The notes under the pieces were generated by a model. That model made no database searches. It was not told where the DNA came from and saw nothing but the letters and a program-made list of their open reading frames with translations. Below are positions 6,396 through 14,562 of a DNA stretch of 64,000 nucleotides, piece by piece. The translations under genes and the position numbers were made by a program. The stretch lies in NCBI GenBank assembly GCA_965219305.1, contig OZ244725.1, positions 62,001 through 126,000 on the forward strand. The letters are read 5' to 3'. This stretch comes from DATHTS01 sp965219305. Lineage in GTDB: Bacteria; Acidobacteriota; Blastocatellia; Pyrinomonadales; Pyrinomonadaceae. Each line of letters starts with the position of its first letter. Position 1 is the stretch's first letter.

Positions 6396-9332
6396 ATGAA
6401 ACACAAACCGTCATTCATCGAAACCATCGCCGAAAAGCTCGGCTTGATCGAAAATCTGCATCCGTCGTTTGCTGCCGAAGAATTGCCGCGAATGAACGAG
6501 CCGGGCGAACTGTCGAATTATCCGCCGCCGGAGAAGTGGGACGATTGGACGGAATATGAAGCGACGAGCGGGCAGAAGCGCGAGAAGAAAAATTATACGA
6601 TTGTGCCGACGATCTGTTTTAACTGCGAATCGGGGTGCGGTTTGCTGAGTTATATTGATAAAGATTCGGGCAAAATCCGCAAGTTTGAGGGCAATCCGTA
6701 TCATCCGGGTTCGCGCGGGCGAAATTGTGCGAAAGGTCCGGCGACGATCAATCAGATCAATGATGTTGATCGGATTTTGTATCCGATGCGGCGCAAAGGC
6801 GAGCGCGGCGCGGGCGATTGGGAGCGCGTTTCGTGGGACGAAGTTTTGGACGATATTGCGGCGAGAATTCGCAAAGCATTGAAGGAAGAGCGCAAAAACG
6901 AGGTCGTTTATCACGTCGGGCGACCGGGACACGAGGGTTTTATGGATCGCGTTCTGCAGTCGTGGGGCGTTGACGGGCATAATTCGCACACGAATATTTG
7001 TTCCGCCGGAGCGCGTTTCGGCTACGCGATCTGGCACGGCGCGGATCGTCCGTCGCCCGATCACGCGAACGCGCAGTTTATGCTTTTGATTTCCGCGCAT
7101 CTCGAATCCGGTCATTATTTCAATCCGCACGCCCAAAGGATTATCGAAGGTTTGATGAACGGCGCGAAAATGTGCGTGATGGATCCGCGCCTTTCAAACA
7201 CGGCTTCGATGGCTGATTACTGGATGCCGACTCAGCCGGGAAGCGAAGCGGCGGTTTTGTTAGCGATTGCGAAAATTCTTTTGGACGAAGGATTGTATAA
7301 CCGCGATTTTATGTTTAACTGGGTGAACTGGCGCGAATCTTTGGAGGAAATGTATCGGAGCGCGGACAGCCTTGTCCGCGAGAATTCCGCTGAAAAAGTT
7401 TCAAATATAAAAGACGCGGACAAGGCTGTCCGCGCTCCAAAAGAGATCACTTTTGAAAATTTCATCGAGGAACTGAAAAAACTCTACGCCGAATACACGC
7501 CCGAATTTGCCGAACAGGAATCGGGCGCGACCGCCGCGATGATTCGCGAAGTCGCGCAGAAAGTCGGCGCGGCTGGAACAAAACTGGCGACACACAACTG
7601 GCGTAGTGCGGGAAGCGGCAATCTCGGCGGTTGGGCGGTTTCGCGGTGTCTGCATTTTTTGAATGTTTTAACCGGCAGTGTCGGCACGGTCGGCGGCACG
7701 ATGCCGTCTGCTTGGAACAAATTCAAACCGAAAGGTTTTAGTTCGCCGCCCGCGCAGAAATTCTGGAACGAACTGCATTTTCCGAACGAATATCCGCTCG
7801 CGCATTATGAGATGAGTTTCCTTTTGCCGCATTTTTTGAAGGAAGGGCGCGGGAAAATTGACACATATTTCACGCGCGTTTTTAATCCGGTCTGGACATA
7901 TCCCGACGGTTTTATGTGGATTGACGCGCTTTCGGACAAAGAGAAAATCGGGATGCACATCGCGCTCACGCCGACGTGGAACGAGACCGCGTATTTCGCC
8001 GATTATGTTCTGCCGATGGGACACGCTTCCGAACGGCACGACCTCGTTTCCTACGAAACTCATTCGGGAAAATGGATCGGTTTTCGTCAGCCGGTTTTAA
8101 GAGAAGCGGCGCGAAAACAAGGCAAAACGGTTGAATATACATACGAAACAAATCCCGGCGAAGTCTGGGAAGAAGACGAATTCTGGATCGAACTTTCGTG
8201 GCGCATTGATCCTGACGGAAGTTTGGGAATTAGAAAACATTTCAATTCGCCGTATCGTGAAAACGCGAAAATTACGATTGACGAATACTATCAATTCATC
8301 TTTGAAAACACGAAAGGTTTGCCCGAAAAAGCCGCCGAAGAAAATCTTACGCCGCTCGAATATATGCGGAAATACGGCGCGTTCGAGGTCGAAGATCAAA
8401 CTTACAACGTCCATCTCGAACCGCTTTCCGGCGACGAATTGAAAGACACCGAAGTTGATGCGGCGACTTATCTCGTCAAACACGAAGGCAAAAATGTCGG
8501 CGTTTTCGTTGACGGCGTGGCGCGCAAAGGTTTCCACACGCCTTCGGGCAAACAGGAATTTTTCTCGGAAACTATAAAAGATTGGAAATGGGAAGAATAC
8601 AAATATCCGACCTATATCAAATCGCACATTCACGCCGACAATCTCGATAAATCGAAAAACGAGATCGTTCTCGTCCCGACTTTTCGCCTGCCGACGCTGA
8701 TTCACTCGCGTTCGGGAAACGCCAAATGGCTCGCGGAAATTTCCAACCGCAATCCGCTCTGGATGAGCATCGAAGACGGCAAAAATTGGGACATCAAAAC
8801 CGGCGATCTCGTCCGCATCAACACCGACATCGGCTATTTCGTCAACCGCGCGTGGGTCACGGAAGGAATGAAACCCGGCGTTGTCGCCTGTTCGCATCAC
8901 CTCGGCAGATGGCGCAGACAGCAGGACGCTTCAAATAATCGCTGGGCGATGAACCAAGTTACGATTGACAAAACCGACGACGGAAAATACAAAATGCGCG
9001 TCGTTGACGGCATCCGTCCGTCCAAATCCGACGATCCCGACACATCGAGAATCTTCTGGTCAGACGGCGGCGTTCACCAAAACATCACCTTCCCCGTCCA
9101 TCCCGACCCGATCTCGGGAATGCACTGCTGGCATCAAAAAGTCTCCATCGAAAAGGCGCACGCCGAAGACCAATACGGCGACGTTCTCGTTGACACCGAA
9201 AAATCAATGGCAATCTACCGCGAATGGCTAAAAATGACCAGACCCGCGCCCGGACCAAACGGTTTACGAAGACCGCTCTGGCTCAATCGCCCATTGAGAC
9301 CGATTGAGGAAATGTTTTATTTGAATAAGTAG
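6396..9332 (+). CDS. Molybdopterin oxidoreductase catalytic subunit
   Basis: 978 residues. An N-terminal [4Fe-4S] site is formed by Cys74, Cys77, Cys81 and Cys111 (CFNCESGCG ... RNCAKG), followed by the molybdopterin-guanine-dinucleotide domains. Cys202 in SHTNICSAGARFG is the probable molybdenum ligand. The C-terminal dinucleotide-binding domain starts near residue 750 (VPTFRLPTLIHSRSG). The start lacks a Tat signal, unlike most periplasmic members, so the enzyme may be cytoplasmic and work with the fused FeS/NrfD subunit at 4141. Residues about 321-348 are encoded by an in-frame palindromic insertion (7357-7438), probably a surface loop. The substrate is unclear; the Cys ligand fits the polysulfide, thiosulfate or formate-like branch. 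Confidence 0.9.
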   Translation: MKHKPSFIETIAEKLGLIENLHPSFAAEELPRMNEPGELSNYPPPEKWDDWTEYEATSGQKREKKNYTIVPTICFNCESGCGLLSYIDKDSGKIRKFEGNPYHPGSRGRNCAKGPATINQINDVDRILYPMRRKGERGAGDWERVSWDEVLDDIAARIRKALKEERKNEVVYHVGRPGHEGFMDRVLQSWGVDGHNSHTNICSAGARFGYAIWHGADRPSPDHANAQFMLLISAHLESGHYFNPHAQRIIEGLMNGAKMCVMDPRLSNTASMADYWMPTQPGSEAAVLLAIAKILLDEGLYNRDFMFNWVNWRESLEEMYRSADSLVRENSAEKVSNIKDADKAVRAPKEITFENFIEELKKLYAEYTPEFAEQESGATAAMIREVAQKVGAAGTKLATHNWRSAGSGNLGGWAVSRCLHFLNVLTGSVGTVGGTMPSAWNKFKPKGFSSPPAQKFWNELHFPNEYPLAHYEMSFLLPHFLKEGRGKIDTYFTRVFNPVWTYPDGFMWIDALSDKEKIGMHIALTPTWNETAYFADYVLPMGHASERHDLVSYETHSGKWIGFRQPVLREAARKQGKTVEYTYETNPGEVWEEDEFWIELSWRIDPDGSLGIRKHFNSPYRENAKITIDEYYQFIFENTKGLPEKAAEENLTPLEYMRKYGAFEVEDQTYNVHLEPLSGDELKDTEVDAATYLVKHEGKNVGVFVDGVARKGFHTPSGKQEFFSETIKDWKWEEYKYPTYIKSHIHADNLDKSKNEIVLVPTFRLPTLIHSRSGNAKWLAEISNRNPLWMSIEDGKNWDIKTGDLVRINTDIGYFVNRAWVTEGMKPGVVACSHHLGRWRRQQDASNNRWAMNQVTIDKTDDGKYKMRVVDGIRPSKSDDPDTSRIFWSDGGVHQNITFPVHPDPISGMHCWHQKVSIEKAHAEDQYGDVLVDTEKSMAIYREWLKMTRPAPGPNGLRRPLWLNRPLRPIEEMFYLNK
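7357..7438. repeat. REP-like inverted pair inserted in frame in the molybdoenzyme gene
   Basis: Two perfect 24-bp inverted arms (7357-7380 and 7415-7438) are separated by 34 bp. Each arm is itself a hairpin (GCGGACA/TGTCCGC) with a GGAG foot outside (mirrored as CTCC). The pair encodes SADSLVRE and DADKAVRAP without breaking the frame. The GGAGCGC head is shared with the REPs around the transposase at 46164. Confidence 0.88.
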
Positions 9333-9386
9333 ATACAAATTTGTTAATTTTGGATAGCTGCCAAATCTGATTGAAAAAATAAATAA

Positions 9387-9953
9387 ATGTCCAATATCCT
9401 ACAACAAAAACTCAATGAATTCATCGAAATATCGAAAATTTTTGGTGAAAAGCTTGTCAACATTAAAGATGAGATTGTCAAACCTTCCAGTTTTTACAAA
9501 GGAGAGAATTTTGAACAATATGTCGAAGACCTCCTCTTTCCAGAACGGTTTTATACTCTCGTCAGAAGAACTGATAATTATGAAAGAAATCTCAAAAGAT
9601 TTTCTGAATCAACATTTGATCCTGATTTTACATTCCGTTGCAGGAAAACGAATTTTGAATTTTCAGTAGAGGCTAAATATAGAACAAGTCTTGATAGAGA
9701 TAATAGATTATCTTGGTCAAAATTATATCAAATGGAAAGGTACAAGCAGTATGACCAAAATATTCACCCAGTATTTATTGTTGTCGGATTAAAAGGAGTG
9801 AGTGAAAAACCTAAAGAAATATACTTATTTCCAATAAAGCACAGAAAAAACCAGTATGTAAATTTAAATATGGAAGTTGCCGAAAAATATAAACTTGAAT
9901 CAATAAATACACCTGTTTTAATTGACCATTTGGACAAAATTCTAAACTTTTAA
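9387..9953 (+). CDS. PD-(D/E)xK nuclease-like protein of unknown function
   Basis: 188 residues, no recognisable signal or membrane segment. A restriction-endonuclease-like core is visible: KGENFEQYVEDLLFP with Glu40 near the N-terminus, PDFTF with Asp80, and FSVEAKYR with Glu95 and Lys97. The tail (VFIVVGLKG ... IYLFPIKH) also looks like the later strands of this fold. It converges with the PIN gene; only 15 bp lie between the stop codons. Base composition is clearly more AT-rich than in the molybdoenzyme gene just upstream, as in the whole stretch to about 14.4 kb, so it probably belongs to the same acquired island. A cleavage target cannot be predicted. Confidence 0.65.
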   Translation: MSNILQQKLNEFIEISKIFGEKLVNIKDEIVKPSSFYKGENFEQYVEDLLFPERFYTLVRRTDNYERNLKRFSESTFDPDFTFRCRKTNFEFSVEAKYRTSLDRDNRLSWSKLYQMERYKQYDQNIHPVFIVVGLKGVSEKPKEIYLFPIKHRKNQYVNLNMEVAEKYKLESINTPVLIDHLDKILNF

Positions 9954-9968
9954 CTAAAAATTAAATGC

Positions 9969-10526
9969 TTATTCAGTAGAAAGAATATCATTCCACCATT
10001 GCAGATTTATATCTGATTTTGATGGGCGAAAACTAGCTTTTCGCTCAACTTTTAACAAAATTGATTTAATTTCAAGGTCAACAATTTTTTCATTCTCTAC
10101 CCATTCTCTAATTAAATCGGAAGTTGAAACTAAATGCTGATTATCTTGTGAGTTTTCTTTAAATATTCTTCTGGCTTTTTTATCATCAGTTGCCAAATGC
10201 CAAGTTCTCGATAAGGCAATGGCGACCGACATTGCTTCACCGTCGTCTAAATCTGCGGCTAAATTAACGAAAAGTTCTTTTTCCTCATCGGTTTCGCAAT
10301 CACTTATTTGAATTATTTCCTGATTCACTAAATCATCAATATCAATTGATTCAAGTTCGCTGATGTCCTCTTCGTTTCTTAAATACAAACTCTCGCCTTT
10401 TACTAAAACGCAAATTACGGAATTTTGTGCAATTAGGCTCAATATTTTTTTGAGCAATCCCGTCGCAATAAGGTTTATTAAGACACAGGCATCTATTATG
10501 AGGTAATCTCGCTGATTTTTTCCCAC
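9969..10526 (-). CDS. PIN-domain nuclease-like protein
   Basis: 185 residues. Acidic residues of a PIN active site are present: Asp12 in LIIDACVLIN, Glu45 in VKGESLYL, Asp94/Asp95 with Glu97 in ADLDDGEAMSVAIAL, and Asp114/Asp115 in LATDDKKARR. PIN domains are Mg2+-dependent ribonucleases, often VapC-type toxins. The start is a GTG preceded by a strong ribosome-binding site (GGGAGGT, 5 nt away). It begins 3 bp after the stop of the HTH-ImmA/IrrE gene, so the two are almost surely co-transcribed. The protein is longer than a typical 130-residue VapC. The upstream partner could act as its antitoxin or regulator, by analogy with other regulator-toxin pairs, but no classical VapB is present. Confidence 0.75.
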   Translation of the reverse strand: MGKNQRDYLIIDACVLINLIATGLLKKILSLIAQNSVICVLVKGESLYLRNEEDISELESIDIDDLVNQEIIQISDCETDEEKELFVNLAADLDDGEAMSVAIALSRTWHLATDDKKARRIFKENSQDNQHLVSTSDLIREWVENEKIVDLEIKSILLKVERKASFRPSKSDINLQWWNDILSTE

Positions 10527-10529
10527 TCT

Positions 10530-11741
10530 TTACCTCCCAATAATTTCGTGCGTAAAATCAACATCTACTTTCATAAAATGATTGTCTATTTCCTGATAAT
10601 CAAGACTTACTTTATCAATAATTATTCGTGCCGTTACTCTGTCAGTTCTTAATAGTTTTGCTAATTGACCTTCACTTAATTCTTCATTTTCATAAGCGGA
10701 AACAGCCAAACTTACAAAACGTGGAGGAAGTTCGTTTTGGAGTGGAGGATTTGCATCAATACCTAAAATTTGTTGAGCTTGTCGCGGTTTGAATCCTTCT
10801 TCTGCCAAAGAATCCCAAGTTCCGGTTGAAACCCGTCTTAAATTTTCTAATCTAAGAACTAATGCCTGAACTGAAACTTGATATAAATCAGCCAAATGAC
10901 AAATTTCAGCCATCGTTATTCCTTTGGAGTTTGATCGTTGTATTTCAGAAAATCTCCGATTTAATCCACTTGACGGCATCAAGAAATTTTCGGCAAAAGC
11001 GTCAGCTAATCTTTCATTTGCCGATCTTCGTCTTTTCTCGTGCAAAAAAGTAATCTCGGTTTGATAACGGCTGGTTAGATAATGTCCGAATTCGTGTGCT
11101 AAAGACCAATTTCTTCTATCTCGCGGATGATTTGAATTTATTCCGATACAACCGCCTAAAGAGTCGTTATAAACAAATAATCCCGACACGGTTGACGGCA
11201 TAGGAAAATAAAAGATGCGTAAACCGATGTCCATTTCTAATCTTTCGCGTAAATTAGAAATAGGTCCGTCGCCGATACCTAAACGGTTGCGTTCCGCTAG
11301 TGCAATTTCTTCGGCGGCTTGTTCTGCCGAAGAACCTTTCCAACTGTATTGCGGAGAAGGATTTTCAATTCGAGTGATTCCGTTTATTTGCTCTAATTTG
11401 ATGTAATCTTCGGCAAATTCCTGTAACTCATAACTTACTCTTTCAAGTTCGGGCGTTTCGCTAAAATCTTCCCGCCAGTTTTGGCGAAATTGAGGAACAA
11501 AATCTTGAGCGACGGTAACGCGATCTAAAAGTTTTGAAACGTCTCGACCATAAATTCGGGCGAATTTAATAAGTTCATCAGGTTTTACAAGACGTTCTCC
11601 TTTTTCAATTGCAACAATAGTAGTCCGGGACATATTCATTTCATCTGCTACATCTTGTTGTTTTAATCCTCTGGCATTACGCGATTCTTGTAGTCTGTTT
11701 CCCAAAATTTTGGGATCAATTTTTTCTAAAATGTTTTCCAT
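10530..11741 (-). CDS. HTH (XRE) - ImmA/IrrE metallopeptidase fusion
   Basis: 403 residues. Residues about 10-70 are an XRE helix-turn-helix (GNRLQESRNARGLKQQDVAD ... MSRTTIVAIEKGER). The middle and C-terminal part is an ImmA/IrrE (DUF955) zinc peptidase: WSLAHEFGHYL around residue 216 supplies the HExxH-type site (here HEFGH), and ERLADAFAENFLMPSS holds the third ligand. In ICEBs1 (ImmA) and Deinococcus (IrrE), such peptidases cut a repressor when stress is sensed; fused forms are common in toxin-antitoxin and phage-defence loci. The gene lies 24 bp after the QueC-like gene and 3 bp before the PIN gene, in a tight operon. A good ribosome-binding site (AAGGTG) precedes the ATG. Confidence 0.88.
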   Translation of the reverse strand: MENILEKIDPKILGNRLQESRNARGLKQQDVADEMNMSRTTIVAIEKGERLVKPDELIKFARIYGRDVSKLLDRVTVAQDFVPQFRQNWREDFSETPELERVSYELQEFAEDYIKLEQINGITRIENPSPQYSWKGSSAEQAAEEIALAERNRLGIGDGPISNLRERLEMDIGLRIFYFPMPSTVSGLFVYNDSLGGCIGINSNHPRDRRNWSLAHEFGHYLTSRYQTEITFLHEKRRRSANERLADAFAENFLMPSSGLNRRFSEIQRSNSKGITMAEICHLADLYQVSVQALVLRLENLRRVSTGTWDSLAEEGFKPRQAQQILGIDANPPLQNELPPRFVSLAVSAYENEELSEGQLAKLLRTDRVTARIIIDKVSLDYQEIDNHFMKVDVDFTHEIIGR

Positions 11742-11765
11742 TATTTTTCACCTTTTAGACCTATA

Positions 11766-13202
11766 CTACGCGGCTTTCCGTTTACTATTTATATGATTTA
11801 AACGAGCAGAAAAGTTTTCCCATTCTGCACAATATCGGGAATAAAGGAGAATAATTTCACTTTGAACATCGTCAATTTGGGAGCCTTTTTCGGCAGTTAA
11901 TTCCGAGAAAATGGTTTGTAGAATTGGATATTCAATAACGAGTGCTTGCCAAGCATCTTTCTCGCTAAGACAATTTTTAATTACTTGATACTGCCATTCC
12001 ATCGCTCTGAAATTACTGAGTTGAGCGAATGAAGGATTAGAAGATTTTGAAGTTAAATCAGTAAGATACTGTTCTCCATTATCACAAACAATTAGATCGG
12101 CAGTTTCTAAAGACAAACGGCGTAATAAACAAGAAGTGCAAACACCACATTGTGGTTTTCCAGCAGTTTGAACCGGAAAACCATCGCAGGAAAAAGTTGA
12201 AGGAATAATTTCTGCCGATTTTTGGATTGCCTCGTGCTGACACATTTCACCTTTAGTATTAAAAAGATATAAATTCTTTATTTGAAAGTCTTGATTAATC
12301 AGTTTTTGAATAAACTTCTCCATTCTCAACAAAGCCAACGGATTAACTCCGCGAGAATTCATCGTTCCGACTTGGCTATTGTTATACGGTAAGTTTATTG
12401 CTCCGATTCCATTTTCGTAAATTTCCAAGATATTACTTCCCGCATTCAAAGCCGTAACCGCTCCCAAAGTAGTAAATACAAAACCGCGAGTGCGTTGTGA
12501 ATTTTCTTCTTTAGGATGTTCAGAGTTGTTCCAATTAAATCCGAACTTTATCGTTTGATGAATTATTTCTATTGAATGATATTTTTGGATTAATCCTTTA
12601 ATTTGCTGTCTTTGTTGAAAATCTTGTCTGTGATTGGTCGCTCCCGAAACAAGAATAAAAGAATTTTCATCTTTATTTTCATAAAGTTGTTGAGAAATTC
12701 CGGCAAAAGAATCAAGACCTCCGCTGTATAAAGCAACTCGTGGAGAATTGGCAGGCGGAATTGGTAACTTATTATTTATCGAGTTCAATCGGTCATCTGA
12801 TTCAAGCAATATAAATTCAAATTCCCAATCATCATCGGTATAATACTTCAAAACATTTTTAAGTTCATTCTGCAAATCCTCATTTTGCCAAACTTTTAAG
12901 TTACGAACTGCGATTCTTACACTAAAATTGCGTTTCCAATTATTTCGATTTTTTACACTTTCTCTCAATGAAAGCCGATCAGCAACGTAAACTGCAATTG
13001 CCAAATCAATCCAATCTAAATGTAATGAATCTATTTTAGAACCGAAAAGTCCGATAATTTCTTCGTCTCTAACAAAAAACTTATGCTCTGAAACAAAAGA
13101 TGAATTATCAGAAGTGGCGTTTATCACACCAACCCTTACAAGATTAGGAACTGAAAAATCATAACGGTATGATAATGGCGGAAAATTTAATACTTTACTC
13201 AT
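11766..13202 (-). CDS. QueC-like PP-loop enzyme (7-cyano-7-deazaguanine synthase-related, defence-type)
   Basis: 478 residues, about twice the length of housekeeping QueC. Residues 160-165 form the PP-loop SGGLDS of ATP-pyrophosphatases, inside ALYSGGLDSFAG. Near residues 340-356 a zinc site like that of QueC is intact: an upstream Cys, then CGVCTSC. QueC converts carboxy-deazaguanine to preQ0; longer relatives occur in anti-phage loci (QatC of the Qat system, and the QueC-like protein of type IV CBASS). The N-terminal about 150 residues (WIDLAIAVYVADRL) are an extra domain. I start at ATG 13202 because AAGGAG lies 6 nt before it, rather than at the upstream in-frame ATG 13223. The gene follows an unknown gene by 10 bp. 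No queD, queE or queF is nearby. Confidence 0.8.
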   Translation of the reverse strand: MSKVLNFPPLSYRYDFSVPNLVRVGVINATSDNSSFVSEHKFFVRDEEIIGLFGSKIDSLHLDWIDLAIAVYVADRLSLRESVKNRNNWKRNFSVRIAVRNLKVWQNEDLQNELKNVLKYYTDDDWEFEFILLESDDRLNSINNKLPIPPANSPRVALYSGGLDSFAGISQQLYENKDENSFILVSGATNHRQDFQQRQQIKGLIQKYHSIEIIHQTIKFGFNWNNSEHPKEENSQRTRGFVFTTLGAVTALNAGSNILEIYENGIGAINLPYNNSQVGTMNSRGVNPLALLRMEKFIQKLINQDFQIKNLYLFNTKGEMCQHEAIQKSAEIIPSTFSCDGFPVQTAGKPQCGVCTSCLLRRLSLETADLIVCDNGEQYLTDLTSKSSNPSFAQLSNFRAMEWQYQVIKNCLSEKDAWQALVIEYPILQTIFSELTAEKGSQIDDVQSEIILLYSRYCAEWENFSARLNHINSKRKAA

Positions 13203-13212
13203 AATTAACTCC

Positions 13213-13863
13213 TTAGAGAACATTCAAACTTCGGCTCAAAATATTTGAAGTTGCATTTTTATCAATCCTTTTCGTAACAGGTTTTCTGATTTGTTTACCT
13301 TTAACAAAACCTTTCAATAATTTCTTCGCAGGTTCGGCTATTTCTTTTCTTAATTCTTGTTCCCATTTCATTTGTTCTAGACGACTTCTACCTTGTTTTT
13401 CCATAATTCCGTCTCGGACTCTACTTAAAAAATGTGAATCCATAATTTGAAAAGCTAGAGTTTGCCCGAAATTTTCAATAATTTGATTATTCGTTAAAGT
13501 TAAACAAAATTTTCTGTTTTTGAGAAAATCTTTTCGAACTGCTTCCTTCAGAATTTCTGACAATCTATGTTCACCTTCAAATCTTGATAAAGTTAAAGAT
13601 TGTTCAAGTTTTGAGTAATTATCACCAACAGAAAAAGGCAAACCACGTTTTTGCCATTTTTCATCCTCATATGCTGTATGAAGAAGATTTATTGCTTTTT
13701 CCAATGAAGCAGATTCGATTCTCTTCAAATTATCAACAATCGCATCTAAGGCTTTATCCTTTGAAAAACTAGGTTTACTATTGTTTATGGCTAGATTGTA
13801 AACTTTTCTCCAACCTCTACCCGTTCCAATAAGATTTCTATAAAATTTATCTCCGTCTGGCAT
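13213..13863 (-). CDS. Unknown protein, first gene of the QueC-like operon
   Basis: 216 residues if started at ATG 13863, which has GAGAGG 6 nt upstream; an in-frame ATG at 13887 has no such site. I do not recognise the family. It is soluble, rich in Lys, Arg and Glu, and predicted largely helical. Visible stretches are GDKFYRNLIGTGRGWRKVYN at the start, AFQIMDSHFLSRVRDGIMEK in the middle, and a very basic tail (GFVKGKQIRKPVTKRIDKN). The basic tail might bind nucleic acid. It lies 10 bp upstream of the QueC-like gene and is more AT-rich than the chromosomal flanks. It does not look like QatB, so this is not a standard Qat locus. Confidence 0.6.
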   Translation of the reverse strand: MPDGDKFYRNLIGTGRGWRKVYNLAINNSKPSFSKDKALDAIVDNLKRIESASLEKAINLLHTAYEDEKWQKRGLPFSVGDNYSKLEQSLTLSRFEGEHRLSEILKEAVRKDFLKNRKFCLTLTNNQIIENFGQTLAFQIMDSHFLSRVRDGIMEKQGRSRLEQMKWEQELRKEIAEPAKKLLKGFVKGKQIRKPVTKRIDKNATSNILSRSLNVL

Positions 13864-13995
13864 AATACACCTCTCAGTTTTATACAATAAAATTTAAATC
13901 TGACAATGTCAAGTAAGACGCAAGATTATTTGCGTAAATGTCAGCAATTAAGAATTTGTTGTATATGTTTGCTGTAGATGTTGTTGTTGAATCAG

Positions 13996-14118
13996 TTACA
14001 ATTTACGTTTTTCGGGCGAAAAAAAACCGCAAGTATTCGGATCAATCAGCGCACAATTTTGAAATCCCTTAAAATCTTTCGTGTTAAAAGTGAGCAATGC
14101 GCGTAATTTGGTGAACAT
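13996..14118 (-). pseudogene. PIN/VapC toxin C-terminal remnant 1
   Basis: A 40-residue open stretch reads LRALLTFNTKDFKGFQNCAL then IDPNTCGFFSPEKRKL and a stop. LLTFNTKDF is the usual last motif of VapC-type PIN domains. A stop codon lies just before the only ATG, so the N-terminal two thirds are missing. No ribosome-binding site is seen. Confidence 0.6.
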
Positions 14119-14186
14119 TTATCGCGGCGGCGATTCGGGTATCGCGGACTTGTTTGCCGGGAAACGAATTGGTTAAAACGCTAAAA

Positions 14187-14267
14187 TCACCGCGTCCAAT
14201 CCTGAACCGTTAAATCCGGCACTTGTTCAAAATCTTTGATGTTTCTCGAAACTAGAAATCGCTTCAT
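14187..14267 (-). pseudogene. PIN/VapC toxin C-terminal remnant 2
   Basis: About 26 residues: MKRFLVSRNIKDFEQVPDLT, then VQDWTR and a stop. RNIKDFEQVP is the standard end of many VapC toxins (TRNVKDF-type). It comes from a different PIN subfamily than the remnants on either side. Confidence 0.55.
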
Positions 14268-14309
14268 TTGCAATCGCAATCGAAGCGATTTTTAAGTTAG
14301 CTACTTTAT

Positions 14310-14399
14310 TTACATAGCATTTGAGTTAATCATCGTAGTATTTTGAAATCGCTTAAAATCTTTCGTGTTAAAAGTGAGTACTGTGAGTGATTTGCAGAA
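14310..14399 (-). pseudogene. PIN/VapC toxin C-terminal remnant 3
   Basis: An open stretch ending in a stop at 14310-14312 reads FCKSLTVLTFNTKDFKRFQN then TTMINSNAM. It shares a nearly identical 38-bp block with remnant 1 (14070-14100 against 14341-14380 region), so the two derive from duplicated or related PIN genes. The N-terminal part is gone. Apart from these three remnants I see nothing in the 13864-14562 gap except an AT-rich run-up to the next gene. Confidence 0.55.
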
Positions 14400-14562
14400 T
14401 TTTTGCTAAAAATCGAATTTTCTACAGTAATCTCTCAATATTTTACTAAATCGTTTTACTATTGACCAAAAACCAAAAACTCGCTTGCAAATATAAATTA
14501 ACTTCTGGTAAATTTGAGTTTCAATACTTCTCGTATTTTTTTCAGACAAACCAAATATCTAT

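Noticed and set aside
9387..13863. Standard Qat (QatABCD) defence system
   Set aside because: Only the QueC-like member fits; no QatA ATPase, QatB or TatD-like QatD is present.
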